This document shows positions 13,522-24,511 of a stretch of 64,000 nt of DNA, in pieces (positions within the stretch are counted from its first letter, which is position 1; every line of letters begins with the position of its first letter). Both the position numbers and the translations under genes were made by a program. The stretch spans positions 21,479,480 through 21,543,479 of the forward strand of contig NC_136010.1 of NCBI RefSeq assembly GCF_048128805.1, read 5' to 3'. Under the pieces are notes generated by a model. The model was given only the letters and a program-made list of their open reading frames with translations. It was not told the origin of the DNA and made no database searches. Origin of the DNA: Centroberyx gerrardi. Taxonomy: Eukaryota; Chordata; Actinopteri; Beryciformes; Berycidae.

Positions 13522-13896
13522 TATGCACTACCAGTCAGAAGTTTGGACACACACATTTTTCTTTATTTTACTATTTTCTACATTTTAGAATAATAGTAAA
13601 GACGTCAAAACTATGAAATAAAACAAATGGAATTATGCAGTGACAGAAAAAGTGTTAAACAAATCAAAACGATCTTATATTTTAGATTCTTTAAAGTAGC
13701 CGCCCTTTGCCTTGATGGAAAGGCAAAGGCTTTGGGAAGAAATTCATACATAGGCATCAACTTCACTATTTATATTTGTCTAAGAAACACATTTCAAGCA
13801 TTTAAGCAGAAGCCTTTAGATCAAAATGGCTTTAAGAGAATGAGAAACATAGTACATTCAGTCAGGTGTGTCCTAACTTTTGACTGGTAATGTATA
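13522..13896. mobile_element. Tc1/mariner-type MITE
   Basis: Terminal inverted repeats are clear: ACTACCAGTCAGAAGTTTGG at the left (13527-13546) and the inverse of CTAACTTTTGACTGGTAATG at the right. TA dinucleotides flank the element. The left part, including GCCGCCCTTTGCCTTGATGG, resembles the 3' end of fish Tc1-like transposons. The middle is not transposase and has only short frames. It is a deletion derivative of about 370 bp that would need transposase from elsewhere. Confidence 0.85.
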
Positions 13897-13899
13897 TTA

Positions 13900-15645
13900 G
13901 GCTATGTATTTGTTTTCATGTAGCAATACTTGTACTAGTACAAGATTGTTATTATTGGAAAGAATTGTAATGATGTTTCCTAACCGTTCAATCATGACAG
14001 ACAGTTCCTCACTGCAGAGTGAAGAGTAGCCTAAGCTGCAAGTGTCCTGGATTGGAAAAAGAGGGAGAAAGAAAAAAAAGATTTATAATTCACCAGCTTG
14101 ATTGTGAAAATGAAGTCTAGATCAAAGTAGTGAACATACTGGCCCGTTCTCCACTGCTCGGGGGGATGAAATAAGTCTTTCTTTAATTACCCCATCTCTG
14201 AGTCATTTGTCTGTCACATGTAAATGTGGTCTTTTGATGTACATTTAACTGTATGAGTTTGTGGGGGATTTATGTGCATATGATTTGCACGCTCTTCGGT
14301 CAAGCAGATTTAATTATTTATTTAATTATCTTCCTTTCATTTCTTTCTTCCTCTGAACCGTGTCATCAAATTTCAGCCATGCTACTGTGAAATGTCCTAT
14401 TTTTTTTTTTTCTTACCATGAAGCACTGGGTAAATCAGTACTACTTCCTTATTAATATAACATGAACATTTGTCATTTATCTAAAAATGACCACGTTGAA
14501 TGGCCATCTTCTCATGGAGCGATGGGGACAAACCTGACAGAGTCATATTTAAAGACAGTGGTATTGAACTAGTCAGCTTCATGTGTGTAGGCTATGGAAA
14601 GGCCCTGTATTTTGTGTGTGTGTGTGTGTGTATTTGTGTGTGCGCACCTCCTGTCTGTCTCTCCAGGATTTGCTGTTTCAGCAGGGAAGGAATCAGTGCT
14701 GTGCCTTTGCCATGCAGGAAAGTCAGCGTAAGGAAATTCCTGAGCTTCACAGTGGCAATCAGGCAGTTAAGGACCTGCCAGTGAAAATGGAGCTGTGTGT
14801 CACTCACTTTCATGGCTTATTCACACTAGCACGACTGTTCTGGCATAAAAAGAAGCATTCTCATTGCCGCACCCCAACAACCCAGTAAATTGCCTTCACT
14901 TGAAAGATGGTGGACCACATATATTTAAGTGTCCTACAACAAGTGAACATGCTAAATCTGGAAGCCTACCTTTCACACGACAAACAGGCTGCAAAACTAA
15001 GCTTTAAGCACGTGCTGTTGCAAGGTACAGGCCATAAGCTAGGCTACTCAGTAAAAAAAATGAATGCTATTGTATGATCTACAGCAGGCGTATACGTCTG
15101 TTGGAATGAGATACAATTTCTGTAGTACGAACTGGAGTCAAATGATTTGTTTTCATTATGCATGGGGTTTCTTAGGACTTCCAGTTCGATAGATGGCAGT
15201 AACGTCCTTAGTACTAAGGTTATGAACTTATGTTTTGGCCTTTTGGACGCGAAGAAAACCCGGTCGTGGCTAGAAGACATGCTCAATTCGTTCCGTTTTC
15301 TCTCGCGTGGTTTTGCACCTCGCAGTCACTTGATATTAGGCAGCCATCTGTTCGTTTTTTGAAAAGAAAAAAAACGTACAATGTTAAAAAAAAAAAAATT
15401 GTTTGCAAAAACCTACAGAAGGTATCCAGGCCTGGTCCAGCGGCTGAATCCTCGCCTCGGTTGACAACAAGCTCTGGGCGGCATTGCTGCATTCAGGTGC
15501 TCGTAAATATGACTTGAAGAGCATTCAAGTGCTTGTAATTGCTCTTTTGATTTCTTTATTTTCCAAAAGTAGAAACGTGACTAATAAAAATTAAACAGAC
15601 AGCACAAGTTCAACCATATAACAACACTTATTATTTACAAAATAA
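13900..15645. other. Non-coding DNA before the zfp64 promoter
   Basis: Contains a GT run (14612-14630) and an imperfect 18-bp direct repeat (15489-15506 and 15521-15538). Short frames show no recognisable domain. Confidence 0.55.
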
Positions 15646-15649
15646 TAAC

Positions 15650-16019
15650 GAAATAAAAATACCATCAATTGTTGACGTCCGCCATGCTCTCTGCTGTGTT
15701 TTCAATCCGACAGTCCCTGAAGGCAAAATATGACGTCATTTGGACAAAACGCCGATCTCTTTTAGCCATAACTGGAGAATCACACTGCCGCAAACCCTGG
15801 GTAGCTTGTCGTAAAACCGATCTGCAACAATGTTGTCAGAGAAGTAAACTGTTATTGCCATTGGTGTCTACACCGCTGCCGATTTCACCTCACGAAATGT
15901 GTGATAATTGTGCTGGCTTCATGTTGAGTCGAGCCGGTATGGTTCACGCCATGAGGGTTATCGTCTAGGCTTTGGGGAGCCAGAAAATGAGTTGATCTCT
16001 ACCAAAACAAACGTGCAAA
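15650..16019 (+). promoter_or_regulatory. zfp64: Probable zfp64 promoter and 5'UTR region
   Basis: This stretch lies directly before the zfp64 start codon and is richer in CpG than the DNA further upstream. It contains a perfect palindromic CRE, TGACGTCA, at 15731-15738 and a CRE-like TGACGTCC at 15673-15680. No TATA box is evident. The transcription start cannot be fixed from sequence alone. Confidence 0.5.
15731..15738. promoter_or_regulatory. Perfect CRE (CREB/ATF site)
   Basis: The sequence TGACGTCA is the full consensus palindrome for CREB/ATF dimers and sits about 280 bp upstream of the zfp64 ATG. The position suits promoter use, but occupancy is inferred. Confidence 0.5.
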
Positions 16020-16041
16020 ATGGCAACATACAACGCCGAAG
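16020..16041 (+). CDS. zfp64: zfp64 coding exon 1
   Basis: The ATG at 16020 opens a 22-nt coding segment encoding MATYNAE plus the first base of a Gly codon. Donor is G|GTAAGG, phase 1. A-3 and G+4 make the start context good. The 5' limit of the exon is not visible from sequence. Confidence 0.85.
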
Positions 16042-16279
16042 GTAAGGAAAGCACTTAACTGTAGCCCTGAAACTATTAGGTAAATTCCTTGACATCTCAG
16101 TATTTATTTCCCGTGTTATTATTGCAATCATATTGTCCTGAAGAGCATAATCCGGTTTATAGCTCACTTCAGGTTAGTTCAAATCCATCAAGTCAACTGA
16201 CCATATCTTGTGTCACTTAATGCATGTAAACTTACCTTAAATATACCATAGAAGTTCATTTTCAAAACATGGGTTCTTG

Positions 16280-16331
<52 letters not shown>

Positions 16332-18950
16332 CTTCTTAATGTGCTGCAGGACACGCTGTAGTGGTGGAGGTTAGCCCAGATATCCATATATGTGGTTTCT
16401 GCAAGCAGCAGTACAATAATTTTGAAGTCTTTCTCGCCCACAAGCAAAATGGCTGTTCCATACCCACCTCTGACACATCAGCCGCCACTGCAACACCCAC
16501 TCTTACAGGTAAAGCAATGCTATGCTTCTAGTTTTCCTTTCATGAATTCGCCTGCAAACACATCAGATTCTTTCCTTGGCCTGAAAAAGCCCAGTCAAGT
16601 CAAGCACATCTATGTGTTTCATATGAGAGGACAGAGCGCCTGCAGTCAAAACCCTCTCATTCTTTTACTGTTCAGACTCCAGCACAGAGTTTGTTTTCGA
16701 GGAAACCTACCAGACCTGCGTTATGCGAGGTGTCAAAAAGATCCTGACCAAAGCACAGAAAACACCTTCCAAAAAATTAAAACCTTCCCTGACTTCAAAG
16801 AGGCACAGCTGCTGTTTCTCAGGTTGGTGCCTCTTTCTGTTTATGACTGTAACACATTCCTTCCTTTCAGCTGCCAAGCAGGGAGAACTGTACTTCCTGC
16901 CAGTCAAGTTCCAGCCCATTAGGTTTTATTTATTTGAGAGACTTTTACATTACCTTTCCACAAGTACAGAGGCTTCGCACACCTTGTAAAAACACTATTT
17001 CTCCTGATCTACAGGTTGCACTTTTAAGACGCAGTATGGCCAAAAAGACATGGAGCGGCATCTCAAAACCCATACTGGTAGGTCAATGCCTTCCAGGTGC
17101 ATTTCTCCATCCCTTGAGCGCTTCAAAATCAGGTATTGACACACACATTGTTTTTCTGCCACGTGTCCAGGTGAGAAGCCGTTTGAATGTGAGCTGTGCC
17201 ACAAGCGCTTCAGTCGGCGGGACAAGCTCAACATGCACAGCCGCTCGCACACGGGCGAGAAGCCGCACAAGTGTAAACACTGTTCCTATGCAGCAGCAGA
17301 CAGCAGCAGCTTGAAGAAGCACCTCCGCATCCACTATGATGAGCGGCCCTTTAAATGCCAGATCTGTCCGTACGCCAGCCGCAACTCCAGCCAGCTCACC
17401 GTGCACCTCCGCTCTCACACTGGTAGGTCGTCAGAAATGCAGAAAACTTTGGCTGATGTTGTTCTGTAGATTGCATTGAAAATCCATAATTTATTTTACT
17501 TTTTCCCCTAGGGGACGCACCTTTCCAGTGCCAACAGTGTGATGCAAAGTTCAAGATCAACTCGGACCTGAAGAGGCACATTCGGATTCACTCCGGCGAG
17601 AAGCCCTACAAGTGTGAGTTCTGTGAATACCGCTGTGCCATGAAAGGCAACCTGAAATCTCACATCCAGATCAAGCATGGCACTGACAACTCCTTCCACT
17701 GCCTGCACTGTGACTTCCAGTGCGCCAATAAAACTACTCTGCGGCAACACACCCGGGAACACCAACCCATGCAGCCCATTCAGTGTTCCAAGTGCACTTA
17801 CTCTTGCTCCAGCAAGGGGGCACTCAAAGTCCATGAGAGGATCCACTCAGAGGAGCGGCCCTTCAAATGCGACTTCTGCAACTTCTCCTCCAAACAGCGC
17901 AGCAACCTTGTCATCCACAAAAAGAAGTGCCACTCTGATAAGCCTGAGAAAGGCAGCGGTGGGAAGGGTGTCAGAGGTGCAGGAAAGGGCGGAGGAGGGG
18001 ACTCTCCCAAACCCATCAGCTCGCGGTATCGGGCCAAACTGGACGCAGCGCGAGCTTTCCGCTGCGACACGTGCGACGCCTCCTTCGTGAGGGAAGACTC
18101 TCTGCGGAGCCACAGGAAGCAACATAGAGACACTCAGAACGCATTGCAGTTCCAGCTCTCCACCCAGCCCGGTACAATCAACTTGGGTCCTGCCACACCC
18201 ACGCAGTGCAACACCCAGCTTGAAGTCCCGGTCCATTCTGACCCGCTGGCTCCTTACAGCAGTGCGCAGCTCAAAATCATCGTGTCCCACCCTCTAGGTC
18301 AGGAGAGCTCCTTAATGCAGGCTGGAATGGATGGCCATCAAAATAAGGCCAACATGGTCCTGCTGAGCCCAGACAGCCAGGACATGGTGGTCAACTCCAT
18401 GATCCAGCAGGTCAACCTGCTGGCACCTATGCAACCTCTTGGGTCGTCCCAGACCGCAGAGGGCACCCTTGAACCCCAGACAGTCCTCCTGACGCAGCTC
18501 GGCGCCGAAGATAACAGCAACCCGCTGCACCAGGCCCTGCTCCAGACAGCCATCACGGCTCAGAACTCCAGCAGAGGCACGCAGACCTTCATCACCGCCT
18601 GCTCCGACCTGGAGGGCCTCAACGCCTTGATCCAGGAGGGCGGCACCGAGGTTACGGTGGTGACGGAAGGGAATGGCCCCATGGTGGCCGCGGCGACGCC
18701 CCGCGACATGGTGTGCGGTCCGTCGGAGGAGATGTCCAAGCAGGTGGGGGCGGTTACGGCCGAGGACAGTGCCTTACCCTGTGATGGCAGCAGTTTACTG
18801 GTGCCAAACATCACGCTGGGCAGCCAGGGCGTGGTCATCCACAGCCTTCCACTGATAGTGTCCACCCAAACACAGCAGAACCCAATGGAGCAGCTCTCCC
18901 CTCACACACTCTACTCAGATTCACACACCCTGGAAGGCATCCCGCAATGA
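16020..18950 (+). CDS. zfp64: zfp64, C2H2 zinc-finger transcription regulator, complete, six coding exons
   Basis: Joined exons 16020-16041, 16350-16508, 16676-16822, 17015-17077, 17171-17422 and 17512-18950 give 2082 nt, or 693 aa plus stop. All introns are GT-AG and phase 1. The protein has an N-terminal C2HC knuckle (C22, C25, H38, C43), a basic linker in exon 3, nine consecutive C2H2 fingers (about 106-129, 137-157, 165-185, 193-213, 221-241, 249-270, 278-298, 306-326, 334-355), a Gly/Lys-rich spacer (about 360-385), a tenth finger (399-419), and a C-terminal tail of about 270 residues rich in Gln, Thr and Ser. PDIHICGFCKQQ and VKKILTKAQ are recognisable ZFP64 segments, and length is close to human ZFP64 (about 680 aa). 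It is a nuclear DNA-binding protein; mammalian ZFP64 has been linked to MLL promoter activation and Notch-dependent transcription. The start has a strong context (AAA before, G after). No other family fits as well. Confidence 0.95.
16042..16349 (+). other. zfp64 intron 1 with (TC)22 tract
   Basis: This 308-bp GT-AG intron carries a pure TC run at 16283-16327, ending 22 nt before the exon 2 boundary. The other zfp64 introns (16509-16675, 16823-17014, 17078-17170, 17423-17511) are short and hold nothing notable. Confidence 0.85.
16350..16508 (+). CDS. zfp64: zfp64 coding exon 2
   Basis: It has 159 nt, acceptor CTGCAG and donor ACAG|GTAAAG. It encodes the C2HC knuckle (C22, C25, H38, C43) and a Ser/Thr-rich stretch. 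A (TC)n microsatellite lies 22 nt upstream of the exon. Confidence 0.93.
16676..16822 (+). CDS. zfp64: zfp64 coding exon 3
   Basis: It has 147 nt, acceptor TGTTCAG and donor TCAG|GTTGGT. It encodes the basic VKKILTKAQKTPSKKLKP segment and the first two candidate cysteines (C106, C107) of the first C2H2 finger. Confidence 0.92.
17015..17077 (+). CDS. zfp64: zfp64 coding exon 4
   Basis: It has 63 nt, acceptor CTACAG and donor ACTG|GTAGGT. It completes the first C2H2 finger (C111, H125, H129) and ends inside the Gly codon of the inter-finger linker. Confidence 0.92.
17171..17422 (+). CDS. zfp64: zfp64 coding exon 5
   Basis: It has 252 nt, acceptor TGTCCAG and donor ACTG|GTAGGT. It encodes exactly three fingers (137-157, 165-185, 193-213). 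Both ends split the Gly of a linker between fingers. Confidence 0.95.
17512..18950 (+). CDS. zfp64: zfp64 coding exon 6, terminal
   Basis: It has 1439 coding nt, acceptor CCCCTAG and stop TGA at 18948-18950. It encodes fingers 5-10 and the whole C-terminal tail. It is markedly more GC-rich than the surrounding introns and intergenic DNA. Confidence 0.96.
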
Positions 18951-19460
18951 CTCGGGGCGTCCGTGACTTTTCTTGACCATGGAAACTGAAAATGGGAAAA
19001 ACTGCAGGCTGTGGCTCTTCGCTATATACAATATATAGCTGCATCATAAGCTATTTCTTTGCCAGTATGAACTCTAAGGCCTAAACATCATGTCTGTGCA
19101 GGCCATTAACAGGTGTAACACAGCTTTTTCAGAAGCTTAGTCATCAACCACAGAAGTGAATACATTCTTGTCATGACTTTGGAGACATCATTGTTTTAGT
19201 TTTCAGATTTTAGAATAAAGAATTCAGAAGTCATAGCTCAGTAGTCCAATCCAGCATATTACTATCATTATCATTTTTCACACCGAGGAACTTTGAAAGT
19301 CACATAAACATGAAGGTCGGTCATGACACGGACCATTTTTGACAAAGATTCATACATATCTGCACTCTATTTTCAAGTGTCATTTTCGGAGGCATCAAAA
19401 TGAAGATAGGATTTATTTTCAGCCAACATCTTGAAATGTAAATGAATGAATAAAGTCTGA
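18951..19460 (+). other. zfp64: zfp64 3'UTR, end uncertain
   Basis: AT-rich sequence follows the zfp64 stop codon. Candidate AATAAA signals occur at 19214-19219 and 19449-19454; either could end the transcript. I cannot tell which is used. Confidence 0.45.
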
Positions 19461-22400
19461 AACAATTGGGCAATACTTCGTAATAAATTCCTGGTTTCTT
19501 ATCCAATGTGAGTCATGAATTCTCAGATTTGTCCATAGGGTGGCAGTAGAGTAGTAAGGGGTAGTAGGGTTTACTTTGTGTAACTGGGCAGTATTTTATC
19601 CTCAGTTATTAATACTACATGTATGTTGAGGATGTTTTTTGGAAATGAGTATTTCCAACTGCAATTAGTCCTGATATTAGTCCTCATTCTGAAACTAGGA
19701 AATAGACGTCATTTGTTGAAAACATTTGCCTACATATCAAGGTCTTTGGGTTCTAAAAGCCTAATTTGTCCCCCAATAGATTTTCCAATAAAGTGCCTGT
19801 TTAGCTTGTTGCTATCTATTATTCTGGCCATTTTTACACTCAGACTTCAGCTCTTAGTTTTTCCAAGAAAGTGAAGGCTGTACCTGAATAGGAGTCTCCT
19901 AGGAACAGTTGACCATTGATTTTTTTTTTTTTCCTTCAGCACTAATAGCTCTTGTGCCTCAGACCCCTGCTTTTTCTGGCTCAGCATGGCCACAAAATAA
20001 AATGAAATTGTTTTGATGAATGACTCTCTGCCAGCAGTGAAGTTCAACTAGGAGTGATAGTTTGGTTTGTGTTTGGAAAGGGGAAACTATCTTCTGCTGG
20101 AAAAGGTGACAAGTTAGTCACAACAAATATCTAGAGAATATAAAGTTCCAATCCCTCTTGCAGTCAAATGCATTTAAAATATCTGGTCTATTCAGTTTGA
20201 TAACTGATCTATCACTCAAAATGTTTTAATTAAGAGTCTATTGTGCTGTTGTATCCCGTAATTGCCTGTGAGTGTCAGTAAATATCCATTTTAATCATTC
20301 TCTCCACACCAAACCCTTGATCAGTTTTATAAATGAAGAATTGCTCCTACTTACCACCAGCAATTTAGCATTAAATCTCAAATCCAGGATAACTTTGAGC
20401 ATATCAGAAACAGTCTTGAAGTAGTGGTTGGACTTTCTGATGGAAAATGAAACATCTACCTTTCAGATAATTTACTGTAACTCAAAATACAGATCCTTTT
20501 TGATCTAATGTTCACAATCAATAAGCAAACAAATCATTTACAACTTCAAAACAGACTATATTTAAAACTGTTCAGCTGTGTCCTGGTTTCAGTCAATCAA
20601 TTTCAGGGTGAAAAATGTCATCATTTTATAGATAACACTATACTCTGATTCTGGATTGGGCCTTTAAACTGGTATTGATGTATTTGATGTTATTGATGTA
20701 AATTATCAACTTGCATTGTCAGCAACTGTACTCGGACCACATTATGATATAATCACACTAACACTAGTTTTGGACATTGTGTGCGTCATTTCAGTGCCAA
20801 AGTCTGTTGCCTGATCGCTGGGTGTAATTGCTAAACCCTTTTAAAATTCCATTACGTATTAAGATGAGCGTTATGTGGGAAAAGGAAGAAGTGCTCTCTG
20901 GTGCATCTCTTTGATCTATTATCTCACAAACTTCCAGGCCCTAATCCCAAGCACCCTTGAGGAGGAGGGCCCATACAGCCCCACCCCCCCATTCTACATG
21001 TGCATCATGTGGTTAAGTGCTTTCTCTATGGGCTACAACAAATAAAGTGCTCCCTCTTAGAGCTTTGCTTGGAGGGAGAGTTTTAACTGCTAGATATTGA
21101 AAAGCTCCAATCATGCAATGCTTATTGTGCTCATTTAATTTGGGTTTGTTTGATGGGTTTTGAGTGAAATAATGAATGAAGTGGTGGGTTACGTTAACAC
21201 CTTACCCAGTCATAAATACATGCGTACTAGTTGGTTTTCCATAAAAATCTATCATGTTCCATCATGAAATCCTAAAGTTGTGCTTTGGATAACGGTGCTG
21301 TGGTCTGAGGGCTTTGCCGGAAAGGTAGCAGGAACTTTAAATGGACCTCTTGATACTGTATGGCACTTCTCAGTTCCTTCCTTCCTGTGTTTGAGATGTC
21401 AGCCTTTGAATGGGGTCATAAATGTCTCCCCAAAAAGCAATTTTCACTCACAGCTGCTTAAAGAAATCGTAAGTTGTGATGCATTCCTTCTGGACATAAA
21501 CAGATCCAGAGAGGACCAGGTGACAGAGGGACAACCACCAGAATTGGACTACACATGGACATTAGCAAAAGAGGGCAGGTACTTTTAATAGTGTGAAAAT
21601 GTCAAAGGGCTGTAAAATAAAATGTAATGAATATAGTATTACGGTTAATTTCTCTCGTCAGTGATGGTTATAAATCGTTCAGACAGTCATTGACTTCAAT
21701 GCCAAACTCTCTTTTTTTGCCTACTACAATCTGTCACATTGTCCCTTGGTTTGTGCAGGATTAACAATACATTTTTGACCTTTGGTTTGTTTGCACACAA
21801 TTTGCTATCCCATCAGTAGATGGCATTGAATGCCGTAATGAAATTAACTGGTTGGTCCAGTATTGATATGGATTTGTTTTCCAATGCAGGCATCTTTTCA
21901 CTCTGACACTATTGACATTTTAAGTGAGTTTTGATTTTTTAGGACACTGGAGGCTTTTATCTTGGTCTCCATTCAATTCTTTTTGTCTATGTGATAGAAA
22001 TACAGAAGAATATTTGATTAGCCTTTTACAGCCAAGTGACTGAAAGACACCTTAATTTGCTTTTCTGAATGCACTGTGATTATTTACTAAGACATTATTA
22101 GGCTATTACAATGTCTAACAGTGGAATCAATAGCATTACCTAATTTAAAAAACTTCATGTCAAATTCTGGTTTGTAATATTATTTCACTCTAACGACTTA
22201 TGTTAGTATGTTTTCATATTGCATTTGCACTCTTCTCTTGAATGAAATCAGGCAGAATTTGATGTGGCCTAACTGATGCAAGTGATAGTCTGCTCAAATC
22301 TATACATTACATTCATCTATACATTATACACATTACTTACACATTGCTAATCAATCAAGTTTTTCACACCAACTGTTCTGACCCAAAAGTATTGTCACCT

Positions 22401-23645
22401 ACTTTGTGATATTCATTTGACATTTGAGTGTTTAGGGTGTTGTTTTTGTCTTTTTGTCTATCTTGGGTTGTCAGGAAGCATTACCCTGACAGGCTCTTTT
22501 GTTGTTGTTTCTTTAAGATTGAAAGCAGCAGTTTAAAACCAGTCCTCAGGGGGCAGAAAAATAAGTATAATTTTGAGCCAATAGGCATGGCCGGGGCGAG
22601 CTGGCCAAAGCCCATAAAAGTCCTTTAATGGACAAAGGAATGCTACAGTATCTCCTGCTTTCAAACACAGAAGCAATGCCATTTATAACAATGTCCTTTA
22701 TAATGATGTGGGTTTCACCATTTAGAAATGACTGACTGAATGTGATCTTGTGAATGCAAATAACCAGCTATCAGCTTTTGTGATTCAGTAACAAAGACAT
22801 TTAGCCATTGTTTTATTGTCCTGTTTCTGTGCCACTACCCCTAAACAAATGAATGTTTGCATGTTTTTGACCGTGCACATGGTGCCATGTATTGAAGGGG
22901 GAACAATCACTCAATTGTTTTCTTTTATTCCATTTTTTTTATGAGATATAAGTTGAATTTGGAACACTGGCCAAGTGTTAGTCTTGTCAGTTCCATGCTC
23001 AAGCTCCACAGAGATACAGGTTGTTTTTTTATGCTCGGTTTTGTGACAACCTCTGATCATTCTCACATGTCAGCATGTTGCTTTGTGTTTTCTCTGTCCG
23101 CATTCTCATAGTTTGCAGGGACAGGACAGTCAGTTTTGTGTGGTTCAACATTTGTTTTCATTGCCAGCCTGTGATTTACAAAGAGTGATTAGTTTGCCCT
23201 CATGCATTCAATATTTTCAGTTGCACTCATGAAGAATTGGAATAGGAAGGCTGATAATAACAATGCAGATAAATGTTGGTGTTCTATAGGATTGCACTGA
23301 CCAGTTGCATTTGGGATAAAGGTATACCAGTAGTTTGTTTCATTTTAGTAGCATTCAAAAGTTTCACTATTAGTAAAGAAGTGTAAGCGCCTGATTAGTT
23401 TCACAATTTAAAAATTTCCAGTTTTTATGTAATAGTTTTGAGATATGTCCGTCAGTAGCCAATGTATTAAGATATTACCACAATTAAATCTATTGCATAA
23501 CCAAACAAACCTATTTACAATTTTAGAAATTCCACTGGTTTCAACAGATGGCTATGAGCAAGCAAAATATTTTCTTTGTTCACACATGCCTTATCCTAAG
23601 AAAACAAACACGATGGAAATCTGATCTTTACACATACAAGCCATT
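19461..23645. other. Non-coding interval after zfp64
   Basis: AT-rich DNA without exons, RNA genes or clear mobile elements. The segment near 20810-20960 has less biased composition and could be a conserved element; I have no direct support. Confidence 0.5.
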
Positions 23646-23646
23646 G

Positions 23647-23649
<3 letters not shown>

Positions 23650-23704
<55 letters not shown>
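23650..23704. repeat. (GT)27 microsatellite
   Basis: A pure GT run of about 54 nt, followed by an imperfect GT/CA tail. Confidence 0.97.
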
Positions 23705-23710
<6 letters not shown>

Positions 23711-24387
23711 ACTCACATGCATGTGTGTGTGCTTAAGTCTATGTTTACCTTGCCTTCTTTCAATGCACTTAATGCACACTCATACTGCTGTTGCCAAATA
23801 CATTCTGATGCAACCTGGAAGAAAAATCCAGGGAGGATTTGAAGCAATTAGAAAAGCAGTGTGAGCAATGTCTTTTTGAATTAACATTGGAATTCAAAAT
23901 AATAACACTGCGTCCGTGTCTCTTATTGTGTTATTGTGTTTATTGTGTTATTCTGAGCACCTTAGTAGTTTTAGAGAAGGTTTAGAGAAACACTTTTGTT
24001 CCACCTGCTGACATGGATATCGATGGGCCCTTTTTGATCCCTTTTCATCACGTTGTTTGTACTGAATCTCAATTCACAGAGGGACAGTGAGTTGAAAAGA
24101 TTTTTTTCTCACAGAAATGGTCCAGAATTTTGTTTTAGCTTCATAGCAGCAGCGCTTTTGGTTCGCCAGCGTGGCCTGCAGTACTTTCAGTGTCTCTCTT
24201 CTCCTTGTGTTTTCCCTCCCTGCCCTCCATCACGGGTGATGAGTCAGTTCACAGAGGGACTCTCCCAAAGGCAGACCCAGAAAATGTTCCTGTTTTCATT
24301 TTGATATGACATGGTGTTCCTCTGGACTAGAGGGGCAGAGAGAGGGAGTGGAGATGGGGGCAGAGGGAAGATAAGATTATGGTTGTG

Positions 24388-24511
24388 CTTTTTTCTTTTA
24401 AGTATAATTATTACCATAACAAAATTGTATCATCCTAAAAGTGGTCATTACTCTTTTTTTTAAGTAATGTCATTACCATAACAAAAATGGATCATCCCAG
24501 CGCTGGCCATT
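24388..24511. repeat. Diverged tandem duplication, unit about 62 bp
   Basis: Two adjacent copies share a T-rich start, ATTACCATAACAAAA, ATCATCC and a GGTCATT/GGCCATT end. Matching blocks are offset by 62 bp. Confidence 0.8.

Noticed and set aside
15080..15520. Possible gene or LINE fragment before the zfp64 promoter
   Set aside because: The frames are short and mutually overlapping, and none shows reverse transcriptase or other known motifs.
16392..16922. 176-codon frame on the + strand
   Set aside because: It overlaps zfp64 exons 2 and 3 in another frame and reads through the intron between them.
17847..18290. Minus-strand frame of 147 codons within zfp64
   Set aside because: It is the antisense shadow of the GC-rich terminal zfp64 exon.
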